Source: Cryobacterium arcticum
Lineage (GTDB): Bacteria > Actinomycetota > Actinomycetes > Actinomycetales > Microbacteriaceae
Reading direction: 5' to 3'
NCBI RefSeq assembly: GCF_001679725.1
Contig: NZ_CP016282.1
Span: 3,968,001 to 4,032,000 of the forward strand
DNA length: 64,000 nucleotides
Within the stretch, counting starts at the first letter, position 1; each line of letters opens with the position of its first letter. Both the position numbers and the translations under genes were made by a program. This document shows positions 43,292 through 52,575 of this stretch, one piece after another. Below the pieces are notes generated by a model. It worked only from the letters and a program-made list of their open reading frames with translations, made no database searches and was not told the origin of the DNA.

Positions 43292-43837
43292 ATGGACTCC
43301 TTGGCGCTGCTCCGCTCCCTGACCGCCCAGGCTTCGGTGCGCTCGTTTTCTAGTCGCCCGGTGGAGCCCGAGCTCGTGGAGCAGATCGTCGAAGTGGCCC
43401 GCTGGACGGGGTCGGCCCGCAACCGGCAGCCGTGGCGATTTGTGGCCGTCTCCGACCGCCCCACGCTGGAGGAGCTCGGCCGCTGCGGCGCGTACGCCCA
43501 ACACCTGGCGTCGGCACCCTGCGCACTGGTGCTCCTCTCGGCCGACAACGGCTTTCAAGACACCGAGTTCGACCTCGGCAAAGTGACCCAGACCGTCATC
43601 CTGGCGGCAACGGCGTTGGGCCTGGGGAGCTGCCTGGCCACGCTCTACCCCGACCCCAATGTGGCGGCGGCGTCCCGGCTGCTGCACCTCGATAGCGGAT
43701 GGCTGCCCCGGCACGCGATCTCCCTCGGCTACCCCGGAGCCACCGTCACGGGCACCCGCGCCCTGCCGACCGGCCGGCTCCCGACCCAGACGCTGCTGAC
43801 TACCGCAGTCCCCCAGCGCCCCTCCAAGGAACTGTGA
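43292..43837 (+). CDS. Nitroreductase-family flavoprotein
   Basis: A 181-residue FMN-dependent nitroreductase-like protein. The 'RSFSSRPVEPELVEQIVEVARWTGSARNRQPWRFVAV' pattern is the FMN-binding N-terminus; 'ATALGLGSCLATL' and 'HAISLGYPG' complete the fold. It is shorter than most (about 200 residues), lacking part of the C-terminal arm. The substrate is unknown. It begins 69 bases after the dehydrogenase terminator. Confidence 0.85.
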   Translation: MDSLALLRSLTAQASVRSFSSRPVEPELVEQIVEVARWTGSARNRQPWRFVAVSDRPTLEELGRCGAYAQHLASAPCALVLLSADNGFQDTEFDLGKVTQTVILAATALGLGSCLATLYPDPNVAAASRLLHLDSGWLPRHAISLGYPGATVTGTRALPTGRLPTQTLLTTAVPQRPSKEL

Positions 43838-43951
43838 CTTAAGCACCGATCAGACGCGTTTTTTGGCGGCTCAACTCGCAGTTCGCGGATGCGTGTGTCG
43901 GGTGAGCCTGTGGGCCGCCGGAATGTCAGTGGTAGGTGAGACGATCTCACC

Positions 43952-45739
43952 ATGAGTAGCCCAGACCAGGCACCACCGCCCACTCCGGACGATGACGACT
44001 ACTCTCCGGAGTCCGCTCCACCTGGCACCACCCCCACCGCTGCAACCCCGACCGACAACGTCACACCAACACCACCCGACGCGCTGGGTCACGGCACCAC
44101 TTCGGCCCCGCCCGCCGAGACCGCCGGGGCCACCGACCCAGCCGAGCCCGTCGAGCCCACGCCACCCAACGAACCAGCTGAGCCCGACGAGGACGACCCC
44201 TACATGCCCAACGAGGCTCGGGACGAGTTCGTGCGCAGCGAGTTGACCCGCCGCACCGAACTGGTCGCGGCCGACGCCCGCCTCATCGCCCAAGCGCAAG
44301 CCCGGCAGGCCGAGCACCTCGCTGACCTGCAGTGCTGGAGCGAGGACCCGCAGGTGTCCTCCCGCCTGCATAACGACCCGGACGCCATCCGGGCGGCCGA
44401 CCGGAACACGGCCACCATGACCACGTACCAGGCCCGCGCCGCCGCGTACTCCCGGTGGGAAGACGGGGAGGTGGCCCGCCGCACCATCGTGAGCGAACTC
44501 GCGTGCCTGCTCAAGCTCGCCGAACGGGCCGTGGAACGGCTGCTCGACCAGTCCCTCTGGTTACTCTCGACCCCTGCCGCGTTCCAGGCCCTCTCCGCCG
44601 GTGAGATCAGCTACCGCCACGCGACCGTGCTCCTGGACCAGATGCGCACCCTCCCCGACGAGGACCAGGCCGCGTTCGTGGAAGCGGTCCTCCCGGCCGC
44701 GAAGGTCCTCCCTGTGGGCCGGTTCAACGACAAGGCCCGCCGGGTGCGGGAGCGGACGCATCCGGAATCGATCGCGATCCGTAACAGGAACGCTTTCGCC
44801 GACCGCCGCAGTTACTGGGAAGCCGCACCCGACGGGATGGGCTGGCTGCACTGGTACGGCACCGCCCACGACACCAAAGCCGCCTTCGAGCGCATCGACT
44901 CGATGGCCGTGAGCCTGAAAAAGACCGACGACCACGCCGCAGCGGATGCGACAGCAACAGCCGCCGCCGGAGCTGGCGAGAGCTTCGGCCCGGGTGCCGG
45001 CACGGGCTTCGGGTTGGGCACGGCCGCGATGAGGGACGAGGAGGAAAAGCGCCGCACGCTCGACCAGTTGCGCGCCGACATCACCCGCGCCCTGCTGTTG
45101 GACGGCATCACCCCCGACGGAATGGGCGCCGGAATCCGCGGCAAGGTCATGATCACCGTTCCCGTCCTCACCCTCCTCGGCCTGGACGATGAACCCGCCA
45201 CCCTCGAAGGCTACGGACCGATCTCCCCCGAAACCGCCCGCGAGATCGCCGGCAACGCACCAGGCTTCACCCGGCTGCTCACCCACCCGGAATCCGGGGT
45301 GGTGCTCTCCCTGGGCAAAACCCAGTACAAAAAAACCAAAGCCATGGGCAAATGGCTGCGGATACGCGACGAAACCTGCCGCTTCCCCGGCTGCTCCCGC
45401 CCCGCCGTCAAGAGCGACGTCGACCACACCGACCCCTGGGCCGACGGAGGCACCACCGACAGCGACAACCTCGCCCACCTCTGCGAACCCCACCACCGCA
45501 TCAAACACCTCTCCCAATGGCGAGTCACCCAAGAACCCGGCGGAATCCTGCTCTGGACCTCACCCGGACAACGCAGCTACCGCACCGACCCCGCCAACCC
45601 CGTGGCACCACCCCGGCCCCTGCCGCCACCCACCGGCCCGAAAACCCGGACACGCCCCGCCGACGACAGCTACCTGCAACCCCGCCACCAACCCATCCGG
45701 CGCCCCATCACCCCGGTCCCCGAAAACCCACCGTTCTGA
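43952..45739 (+). CDS. DUF222/HNH endonuclease-domain protein (13E12 family)
   Basis: A 595-residue protein: a long Pro/Thr/Asp-rich disordered N-terminus (1-85), a DUF222 helical domain (about 90-330) and a C-terminal HNH nuclease (about 470-530, 'CRFPGCSRPAVKSDVDHTDPWADGG', 'NLAHLCEPHHRIKH'). It belongs to the large actinobacterial 13E12-repeat family, often present in many copies. Its biological role is unsettled; intein- or mobile-element-like origins have been suggested. Confidence 0.9.
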   Translation: MSSPDQAPPPTPDDDDYSPESAPPGTTPTAATPTDNVTPTPPDALGHGTTSAPPAETAGATDPAEPVEPTPPNEPAEPDEDDPYMPNEARDEFVRSELTRRTELVAADARLIAQAQARQAEHLADLQCWSEDPQVSSRLHNDPDAIRAADRNTATMTTYQARAAAYSRWEDGEVARRTIVSELACLLKLAERAVERLLDQSLWLLSTPAAFQALSAGEISYRHATVLLDQMRTLPDEDQAAFVEAVLPAAKVLPVGRFNDKARRVRERTHPESIAIRNRNAFADRRSYWEAAPDGMGWLHWYGTAHDTKAAFERIDSMAVSLKKTDDHAAADATATAAAGAGESFGPGAGTGFGLGTAAMRDEEEKRRTLDQLRADITRALLLDGITPDGMGAGIRGKVMITVPVLTLLGLDDEPATLEGYGPISPETAREIAGNAPGFTRLLTHPESGVVLSLGKTQYKKTKAMGKWLRIRDETCRFPGCSRPAVKSDVDHTDPWADGGTTDSDNLAHLCEPHHRIKHLSQWRVTQEPGGILLWTSPGQRSYRTDPANPVAPPRPLPPPTGPKTRTRPADDSYLQPRHQPIRRPITPVPENPPF

Positions 45740-45830
45740 CGGGGGCTGAACGTGAGCGCGGCAACGTGAACATGAGGTCGCGAGAGCGGCCAAGTGGTCA
45801 GCTCAGAATCGTGAGGTGACCGAAAGACCG

Positions 45831-45842
45831 CTTTCGCGAAAG
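45831..45842. repeat. 12-bp palindrome CTTTCGCGAAAG
   Basis: A perfect palindrome lies between convergent genes, flanked by ACCG/CGGT halves. It may be a bidirectional terminator or a regulator site. Confidence 0.3.
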
Positions 45843-45854
45843 CTCGCGGTGCGA

Positions 45855-46967
45855 TTACTCGCTCCTCGAAAGCTCCCACGCGTCGGCATTCCGCGGGTGG
45901 CGCCACTCTTGACGGGTTGCCTCGTCGTGAGTGACATCACACAGCCAATGGGTCGCGTCCGGATCCCACCCGGCGAGTACGGTTGACCGCTTGTCGTCGA
46001 TGGGAATGGCGACACCGGCCGTGGCAAGGTAACCGGCGACCGACAGGTGTACGGCATCGAAGTCGCGCTGCACCTGCGCCCAGTTGGGGAGAACCCATGT
46101 GCCCGCACGCCCCGTCGTGAGGTACCAGACCTGCCGTCGGGCTGCCGTGACCTGCAGTGGATAGCGACGGTTCAGCTCTGCCCACGCGTCGGGGCCGTCA
46201 ATTTCGTAGACCCGGGCGCCGTCGGGCACACGCACCCGCTCGGTCGTGGCGTCCTCCCAGCCAAGGCTGTCCTCGACGAACTGCAGCCCCACGGGAGTAC
46301 CACCGGGCAGCATCCGGGTCGATTTCGTCAGCGCGTTAGGCGGTTTCGACCACCAGGGCCCACCGAAATTCGCCGTGGGATCCGCCGGCCAGTCCCGCTG
46401 CGCCAGCGATTCCTCCTCAGTCTGAGCGGTCTCCCACGCCCCGAGCGCCTCCCGGGCGGTGCGCACAGGCAGTGGTGCCGAGCCGGTTGTATCCACAAAG
46501 CTGACCGCCCACTGCTCGCGCCGGTCCACGGGATCCGACCACCAGGCGGCACCGGGCGCAGCGGCAACGGATGCAGCCACTCGCGCGAGCCCCGCGCGCA
46601 TCTCCGGCGAACCGGCCAGCACATCCTCGCCGTCGGGCTCTTGCCAATACAACGCCCGGTCCACGGCAGTCTGGAGCGCAAGCAACAGGGTGCGTTCGTC
46701 ACAGGAGGGCAACGGCACGTCATCGAGCAACCGTGCCACCTCCTGAGGCGAGGGCGCGGGCGGCGGCCCGGACAGCTCATCCACTCCCGGTCCGAACAGC
46801 ACGACGGACGACCCGCGCCCCGGGTCGAGGTCGTAGGCAGCGTAGAACGCGGCCGTCCGGAGCGCCTCGGTGGCCACACTCTCGGTGGTGGGCTGGCTGA
46901 GCGCCAACTCAAGGCACAGCCGCCGCCCGCGGGGCCCGGTCAGCAGGTCGGCGGCGCTCAGCCCCAT
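45855..46967 (-). CDS. Protein of unknown function
   Basis: A 370-residue protein from ATG 46967; the frame upstream overlaps the NUDIX gene and looks antisense. It is Trp/Pro-rich, without signal or membrane segment. The C-terminal 150 residues ('VYEIDGPDAWAELNRRYPLQVTAARRQVWY', 'WVLPNWAQVQRDFDAVHLSVAGYLATAG') are conserved-looking and resemble actinobacterial proteins of unknown function. It begins 4 bases after the NUDIX gene, so the two form one unit. Confidence 0.72.
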   Translation of the reverse strand: MGLSAADLLTGPRGRRLCLELALSQPTTESVATEALRTAAFYAAYDLDPGRGSSVVLFGPGVDELSGPPPAPSPQEVARLLDDVPLPSCDERTLLLALQTAVDRALYWQEPDGEDVLAGSPEMRAGLARVAASVAAAPGAAWWSDPVDRREQWAVSFVDTTGSAPLPVRTAREALGAWETAQTEEESLAQRDWPADPTANFGGPWWSKPPNALTKSTRMLPGGTPVGLQFVEDSLGWEDATTERVRVPDGARVYEIDGPDAWAELNRRYPLQVTAARRQVWYLTTGRAGTWVLPNWAQVQRDFDAVHLSVAGYLATAGVAIPIDDKRSTVLAGWDPDATHWLCDVTHDEATRQEWRHPRNADAWELSRSE

Positions 46968-46971
46968 GGAC

Positions 46972-47505
46972 TCAGGCCTGCCGGTCGAGCACCACGTAGG
47001 TGTAAGCGGCGATCGTCGCCGCATCCACGATCTCGCCCTCGCGGATCATGCGCACGAAGTCGGCCTCGCTGAACCAACGGTGCACCATGTCCTGCTCGGT
47101 GCTTTCACGCTCCGGGGCGCCCTCGGCGAGCGAGGTGGCCAGGTAGAGGTCGCAGCCCTGGCTGCTGTGGCCGTAAGCGCTGTAGAAGTGCGCGAGATGG
47201 CGCACATCCGCGGCCCGCAACCCGGTCTCCTCCTGCAGCTCGGCCCGGGCCAGGTCTTCCTGGCTCCCGCCCTTGTCGGCCGGCCACGAGCCCTGCGGAA
47301 ACTCCCACGCCCGGCGCATCACCGGGTAGCGGAACTGCTCCACCAGCCAGAAGCCCCCGTCGGAATACGGCACGACAATGGCGAAGTCGGGCTTGTCCAC
47401 CACCCCGTAGAGGCCCGTCGAGCCGTCCTCCCGGCGCACGACATCCTCGCGCACGGTCATCCAGGCATTGCGATAAGCCTCCCGCGTTGACAGGGCTTCG
47501 ATCAT
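46972..47505 (-). CDS. NUDIX hydrolase
   Basis: A 177-residue hydrolase, ADP-ribose pyrophosphatase-like, from ATG 47505 (AAAGGCGG before it). The Nudix box is present as 'GGSQEDLARAELQEETGL', with the usual Arg before Glu replaced by Ala and an extra Arg two residues earlier. It has 'EFPQGSW' before the box as in ADP-ribose/NDP-sugar hydrolases. It leads a two-gene reverse-strand unit. Confidence 0.87.
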   Translation of the reverse strand: MIEALSTREAYRNAWMTVREDVVRREDGSTGLYGVVDKPDFAIVVPYSDGGFWLVEQFRYPVMRRAWEFPQGSWPADKGGSQEDLARAELQEETGLRAADVRHLAHFYSAYGHSSQGCDLYLATSLAEGAPERESTEQDMVHRWFSEADFVRMIREGEIVDAATIAAYTYVVLDRQA

Positions 47506-47549
47506 GGGCACCGCCTTTCGGTCCCATCCAACCACGCCCCGCTGGCGCG

Positions 47550-48101
47550 CTACTCGGAACGCAGCCCGTAACTGAGGATGGTGTTACCCGCGCTGGTCAC
47601 CCGGGAGTTCTGCAGGCTGAGCCGGGTGACGGGGTCGGTGGGTTCGAAGAGATGCCGGCCCTGCCCCGCGATCACCGGGTGCATCATGAGGGTCAGCGAG
47701 TCCAGCAGCCCGGCGAACAGCAGTTGCCGCACCAGAGAGATGCTGGCCATGACGCTGATCTCGCCGCCCTCGGTCTGCTTGAGCGCGGTGACGAAGTCTT
47801 CCAGCGGCGCATCCATCAGCCGGGAGTTCTGCCACTCGAGATCGCCGGTGAGTGTGCGGGACGCGACGAACTTCTTAACCGGGTTGATGAAACCGCCGAA
47901 CGGATCGTCGGCGCCGGCGCTCGGCCAGTAGCCCGACCACTCCTGGTAGCCCGTTCGCCCCAGCAAGACCGTGTCGACGCGACTCATCACCGCGCCCATC
48001 TCCTCGCCCATCTCGGCATCGAAGCTGTCGAACTGCCAGAGGTTCGGCGCCTCCACCACTCCGTCAACGGAGTAGAAGAGGCCTGCAGTGAGTTTGCGCA
48101 T
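47550..48101 (-). CDS. Dihydrofolate reductase-family protein (RibD C-terminal-like)
   Basis: A 183-residue protein from ATG 48101 (GGAGT ribosome site). 'KLTAGLFYSVDGVVEAPN', 'DTVLLGRTGYQEW', 'KKFVASRTL' and 'LMMHPVIAGQGRHLF' are the marks of the DHFR/RibD reductase family common in Actinobacteria. It probably uses NADPH; the substrate is unknown. It is divergent from the methyltransferase gene. Confidence 0.88.
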   Translation of the reverse strand: MRKLTAGLFYSVDGVVEAPNLWQFDSFDAEMGEEMGAVMSRVDTVLLGRTGYQEWSGYWPSAGADDPFGGFINPVKKFVASRTLTGDLEWQNSRLMDAPLEDFVTALKQTEGGEISVMASISLVRQLLFAGLLDSLTLMMHPVIAGQGRHLFEPTDPVTRLSLQNSRVTSAGNTILSYGLRSE

Positions 48102-48297
48102 AACGGACTCCAATTCGGCGAGGCTGATCGCTTCACCCTCCCATCGAACAGCGCGGGAGACAAGACATCCCGGGCCCCAAGACATCCGATCTTGCCAAGT
48201 TGGCAAGCCAACTCGCCTCTCGCGCATTGCTCTGCCATGCTCGGCCAAGACCGCACTGCCCCGGATGCGCGGCCGACCAAGAAGGAGACCCGCAACT

Positions 48298-48945
48298 ATG
48301 CACTCGTTCGACAAGGCCTACTGGGAAGAGCACTGGGACCAGGCCTCCCCGCTCGGCGGCAGCACGCCCGCGAATCCGTACGTGCTCGCTCAGACCCACG
48401 ATCTGCCCCGTGGCCGAGCGCTGGATGCCGGCTGCGGCACGGGCGCCGAGGCGCTGGCGCTGGCCGCCGACGGGTGGCAGGTCACGGGAGCCGACATCTC
48501 CGCTGCCGCTCTGGCCGTGGCCGCCGAGCGCACGCACGAGGCAGACCTGTCGGGCTCGGTGACCTGGCTCGAGGCGGATCTGACCCACTGGACCCCGACG
48601 GACCGCTGGGATCTGGTCATGACCAACTACGCGCATCCGGCGATGCCCCAGCTCGCGTTCTACGACCACATCGCCAACTGGGTGGCGCCCGGAGGAACCC
48701 TCCTCATCGTCGGGCACCTGCACGAACCGGCTCCTGCACCGCACACTGGCTCAGGCACGTCCCCGGCCGAGCACGGCCATCACCCGCCGCACGAGGCCAC
48801 CGTCACCCTCGCGGACATCATCGCCGGCTTCGATGCCGGCCTCTGGACCGTCGACGCTGGCGAAACCCACACCCGCTCGATGGGCGGTCACGGGATGCAG
48901 CTGCAGGATGTCGTGGTGCGCGCCACCCGCCGCTCAGCCGTCTAA
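48298..48945 (+). CDS. Class I SAM-dependent methyltransferase
   Basis: A 215-residue methyltransferase from ATG 48298 (AAGGAGACC). 'LDAGCGTGAEALALAADGW' is motif I, 'GADIS' ends strand two and 'EADLTHWTP' follows. The N-terminal 'FDKAYWEEHW' is typical of small-molecule/thiopurine-like MTs. The His-rich loop near 150-165 is unusual. The substrate is unknown. Confidence 0.88.
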   Translation: MHSFDKAYWEEHWDQASPLGGSTPANPYVLAQTHDLPRGRALDAGCGTGAEALALAADGWQVTGADISAAALAVAAERTHEADLSGSVTWLEADLTHWTPTDRWDLVMTNYAHPAMPQLAFYDHIANWVAPGGTLLIVGHLHEPAPAPHTGSGTSPAEHGHHPPHEATVTLADIIAGFDAGLWTVDAGETHTRSMGGHGMQLQDVVVRATRRSAV

Positions 48946-48964
48946 CCAGTCGTCGACACCGTCG

Positions 48965-49777
48965 TCAACGAGTAACGGACACGTGCAGCCACCAGCTGAA
49001 CGGTCGGCCGGGCTCGAGCATGCGGATGCGGCCCTCGTTTATGGCGAGGGCCGCCGAGTCGCCGAACGCGGTCGACGGCTCGATCGCCACGACGGGCGTG
49101 CTGGTGAACTCCCCGCCGTCCCAATACAGCCCGAGATAGGGCAGCAACATCGGGTCCCAGCCGAGGGTGAGGCTGTCGCCGTTGCCGTGCACGACCGAGG
49201 CGGTCGACTGCGGTTCCGCGGCGAAGGCCTTGACCGCCGCAGAACCCACGGCGTCCGGCCAGTCGCGCGGCACCCGGTCGCGCGGGTACTCCTCGATGAG
49301 CGCGGATTCCGGCTTCGCCGGCACAATCCGGGTACCGGCATCCGCGGCGAAGAGCGGATGCGCGCACCAGGCCAGCGGCACCGGGCCGGGCCCGTCGGTT
49401 CTCGCCTCCCACGACAGCCGGAGGCCCGACGCGAGGGCCTCGATGCGACGGGTGAGGGTGATCGGCAGGCTGGGCAGCCGCACACTGGTCTGCAGGTGGG
49501 TGTCATCGCTGGAGTCGAGCGTCCACTCGGTCTGCCAGGCGTCGCCGTGGTCGGCGAGCACTGTGCCCGGAAACGCAGTGCCGGCGGGCAGAGTACACGC
49601 CGCGACGGTGGGAACCACGTCGTCCCAGCCGCCGCTCCCGGGCTGTACGAACACCCCCGGCGACCGGGGGCCGCCAGGGGCGAGCCACTCCCGACCGCCG
49701 GAGATGAGACTGGTGATGCGGGCGCCGTCGGCGACGTCGACCTGAGCGGCAAGGCCGCCGCCGCGCACCGTGAGCAT
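48965..49777 (-). CDS. Aldose 1-epimerase-family protein
   Basis: A 270-residue galactose-mutarotase-like protein. 'LADHGDAW' and 'WCAHPLFAADAG' carry the conserved His residues, and 'VVAIEPSTAFGD' holds the catalytic-Glu region. It is the last gene of the reverse-strand sugar unit, 10 bases after the permease. It probably interconverts anomers of the imported sugar. Confidence 0.87.
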   Translation of the reverse strand: MLTVRGGGLAAQVDVADGARITSLISGGREWLAPGGPRSPGVFVQPGSGGWDDVVPTVAACTLPAGTAFPGTVLADHGDAWQTEWTLDSSDDTHLQTSVRLPSLPITLTRRIEALASGLRLSWEARTDGPGPVPLAWCAHPLFAADAGTRIVPAKPESALIEEYPRDRVPRDWPDAVGSAAVKAFAAEPQSTASVVHGNGDSLTLGWDPMLLPYLGLYWDGGEFTSTPVVAIEPSTAFGDSAALAINEGRIRMLEPGRPFSWWLHVSVTR

Positions 49778-49787
49778 CAGAGGAGCA

Positions 49788-50855
49788 TCAACCGGGCAGG
49801 CCGATGCGGCGTTCGCCCGAGCGCAGCTGCTGGATGACCACCGCCAGCACCAGCAGGGCGCCCTTGGCCACGTTCTGCCAGAACGAGTTGACGCCGAGCA
49901 ACGTCATGCCGTTGGTGAGGATGCCGAGCAGGATCACCGCGAGGATGGTGCCGGCGATGGTGCCCTTGCCGCCCTTCAGGGCCGCACCACCCAGCGCAGC
50001 CGCGGTGATGGCCTCGAGCTCGAGGCCTTCCGAACCGGAAACCGGCTGCCCCGACCCGGTGCGGGCGGTGATGAGCACCCCGGCGATGGCCGCCACAGCA
50101 CCCGTGGCCACGTAGACACCGATGAGGTAGCGGTTGATGTTGATGCCGGCCAGACGAGAGGCGATGTCGTTGCCACCGACGGCGTAGATGTTGCGACCGA
50201 TGCTCGTGTAGCGCAGCACCACGTGGGCGAGCAGGGCGATGATCACGAGCACCAGGATCAGCGTCGGCACACCGAGGATCGAGCCACGAGCGAGGAAGAC
50301 GAAGAAGCCGTCGGCGCCGGTGTAACCCTGGGCGCGGCCGTCGGAAATCAGCTGCGCCACACCCTTGTAGGCGGCGAGGGTGGCCAGCGTCGCGATCACC
50401 GGGTTGACCCGGCCGAACACGATGATGCAGCCGTTGAGCAGGCCGCAGAGCATCCCGATGCCCACCGCACCGACCACGCCCAGGAACGGCCCGGTGGCGG
50501 TGAAGATCATGGCCGACGACACCGAGGTGAGGCCGGCGATCGACCCGACCGAGATGTCGAGGGCGCCCATGATGATCACGATGGTCTGCACCACGGCGAG
50601 CAGGCCCGAGATCGCGATGGCCGTGCCGATCACGCGCAGGTTGCCGACGGTGAAGAACAGCGCGTTCTGGCTGCCGATGACGGCCACGACCAGGGCGATG
50701 GCCATGAGCAGGGAGATGTTCTGCACTCCCACGACCTCCAGCACCCGCCGGAACACGCCCGGCCGGGCGCCGGTCTCGATGGGAGGCTGCGACCGCAGTG
50801 TCGCGGTGGACTGTGTTGTGGGCACCGGAGTGCTCCTTTCCAGGGGGCGGCTCAT
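49788..50855 (-). CDS. Sugar ABC permease (RbsC/AraH type)
   Basis: A 355-residue permease of the ribose/arabinose/xylose (BPD_transp_2) family: a polar N-terminus of 45 residues, then eight to ten membrane segments, with 'VVQTIVIIMGALDISVGSIAGL' and 'AAALGGAALKGGKGTIAGT' as family landmarks. It overlaps the ATPase gene by 4 bases and serves with it as the importer core. Confidence 0.92.
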   Translation of the reverse strand: MSRPLERSTPVPTTQSTATLRSQPPIETGARPGVFRRVLEVVGVQNISLLMAIALVVAVIGSQNALFFTVGNLRVIGTAIAISGLLAVVQTIVIIMGALDISVGSIAGLTSVSSAMIFTATGPFLGVVGAVGIGMLCGLLNGCIIVFGRVNPVIATLATLAAYKGVAQLISDGRAQGYTGADGFFVFLARGSILGVPTLILVLVIIALLAHVVLRYTSIGRNIYAVGGNDIASRLAGININRYLIGVYVATGAVAAIAGVLITARTGSGQPVSGSEGLELEAITAAALGGAALKGGKGTIAGTILAVILLGILTNGMTLLGVNSFWQNVAKGALLVLAVVIQQLRSGERRIGLPG

Positions 50856-52423
50856 GAGAGGGAGGTGCTGAGATCGGAGTCGGCGGCTGCTTCGTCCATG
50901 GCGAGCGCCAGGATCTGCTCTTCGGTGACGTGGTCGCGGGCGAGTTCACCGGTGATCCGGCCGCCGGCCATCACGTAGATGCGGTCGGAGAGCCCGATCA
51001 CCTCGGGCAGCTCACTGGAGACCACGAGCACGGCCACACCGGCCTGGGCGAGTTCGTCGATGATCGCGTAGATCTCCGACTTGGCGCCCACGTCCACCCC
51101 GCGGGTGGGTTCGTCGAGCACCAGCAGGCGCGGATGCGTGGCAAGCCACCGCGCCAGCACCACCTTCTGCTGGTTGCCGCCGGAGAGGTTGCCCACCAGC
51201 TGTTCACTGGAGGGAGTACGGATGCCCAGCCGCGCGATGTACTCGGCGGCGAGCGCCTTCTCGTCGGCGGACTTCACGAAGATCCAGCGGCTCAGGCTGC
51301 GCAACCGGGCGAGCGCCACGTTGTCGCGCACCGACCGCTTGAGCAGCAGGGCCTCGGCCTTGCGCTCCTCGGGGGCGAAGCCGATGCCGGCGGCGATCGC
51401 ATCCGCCGGGGCCTTGAAGCTCATAATGGTGCCGCCCATCAGCAGCTCGCCGCTGTCGACGCGGAGGTCGCCGACGATGGTCTTCATGAGTTCGCTGCGG
51501 CCGGCGCCGACGAGCCCGGAGACACCGACGACCTCGCCGGCCTTCACCTCGAGGTGGATGTCGGTGACGTGGCTATTGGTGACTCCGCGCAGCTCGAGCA
51601 CGGTCTCCCCCGGCACGACAGGGTCACGGTGGAAGAACTGGGACAGGTCGCGGCCCACCATCATCCGCACCAGGTCGTCGTGGTTGGTGTCTGCGGTGAC
51701 CTTGGTGCCTACGAACTTGCCGTCGCGCAGCACGGTGATGTTGTCGGAGAGCTCGAAGATCTCCTGCATGCGGTGCGAGACGTAACCGATGGCCACGCCC
51801 TCATCCCGCAGCTGGCGGATGAGCTTGAACAGGATCACGACTTCCTCATCGCCGAGCGAGGAGGTGGGTTCGTCGAAGCAGATCACCGAGGGGCTGTCTA
51901 CCAGCGCCCGCATGATCTCCACGATCTGGCGTTGCGCGGGCGAGAGGGCGCTGCCCAGGGTCTCCGGGCGGATCACCTTCTCGAAGCCGTAGCGGCGCAG
52001 GTCCCGGTCGGCGCGGGCGAACAGGGCCGCCCGGCTGAACATGAGGCCCTGACGGCCGAGCGCCCCCACATAGATGTTCTCGGCCACCGAAACGTGCAGC
52101 AGCACCTCGGGTTCCTGGGCGATCACGCGGAGGCCGGCGAGCCGGGACTGCCGGGGATCGGTGAAGCGCACCTTGGTGCCGGCCAGAGTGAGGGTGCCGG
52201 CATCCGGCTGCAGGTCACCGGTGAGGATCTTGAGCAGGGTGGACTTGCCGGCGCCGTTCTCCCCCATCAGCGCGGTGACCTCGCCGGCGCGCAGTTCGAG
52301 TTGCACGCCCTGCAGCGCGCGCACCGGGCCGAAGCTCTTCTCGATGCCCGCGGCGCTGAGCATCACGGTGCCGGGCGGTGCCGGGTCGATGCCGGATGCC
52401 GCCGGTGCAGGTGTCTTGACCAT
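50852..52423 (-). CDS. Sugar ABC ATPase, two-domain (RbsA/AraG type)
   Basis: A 523-residue double ATPase. Domain 1 has Walker A G55-E-N-G-A-G-K-S-T and a degenerate signature ('LSPAQRQIVEIMRAL'). Domain 2 has a degenerate Walker A ('GLVGAGRSEL') and an intact 'LSGGNQQKVVLARWL' signature with 'LLVLDEPTRGVDVG'. This split arrangement is normal for the carbohydrate CUT2 family. It follows the binding-protein gene after a hairpin. Confidence 0.94.
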   Translation of the reverse strand: MVKTPAPAASGIDPAPPGTVMLSAAGIEKSFGPVRALQGVQLELRAGEVTALMGENGAGKSTLLKILTGDLQPDAGTLTLAGTKVRFTDPRQSRLAGLRVIAQEPEVLLHVSVAENIYVGALGRQGLMFSRAALFARADRDLRRYGFEKVIRPETLGSALSPAQRQIVEIMRALVDSPSVICFDEPTSSLGDEEVVILFKLIRQLRDEGVAIGYVSHRMQEIFELSDNITVLRDGKFVGTKVTADTNHDDLVRMMVGRDLSQFFHRDPVVPGETVLELRGVTNSHVTDIHLEVKAGEVVGVSGLVGAGRSELMKTIVGDLRVDSGELLMGGTIMSFKAPADAIAAGIGFAPEERKAEALLLKRSVRDNVALARLRSLSRWIFVKSADEKALAAEYIARLGIRTPSSEQLVGNLSGGNQQKVVLARWLATHPRLLVLDEPTRGVDVGAKSEIYAIIDELAQAGVAVLVVSSELPEVIGLSDRIYVMAGGRITGELARDHVTEEQILALAMDEAAADSDLSTSLS

Positions 52424-52501
52424 GGCTGGATGTGCCTTTCGGGTAGCCGGGTGGCTGAGGTGCGGGGAAAGCCGGGGTGAAACGGGGGTGAAGCGACGAG
52501 C

Positions 52502-52533
52502 GCGGGGCGGGGGCGACGGATCGTCCCCGCCCC
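52502..52533 (-). terminator. Attenuator-like hairpin between binding protein and ATPase genes
   Basis: A 14-bp stem with one G-U pair (52502-52515 with 52520-52533) has loop CGGA. Its place after the binding-protein gene is typical for keeping that message in excess over the transporter genes. There is no T tract. Confidence 0.72.
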
Positions 52534-52575
52534 GTGACTCACATACGGTTGCTCAATCGAGCGGAGCAGGTCGGC

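Noticed and set aside
42110..43846. 578-codon frame antisense to the dehydrogenase and nitroreductase
   Set aside because: It crosses two well-supported genes and a 17-bp terminator hairpin.
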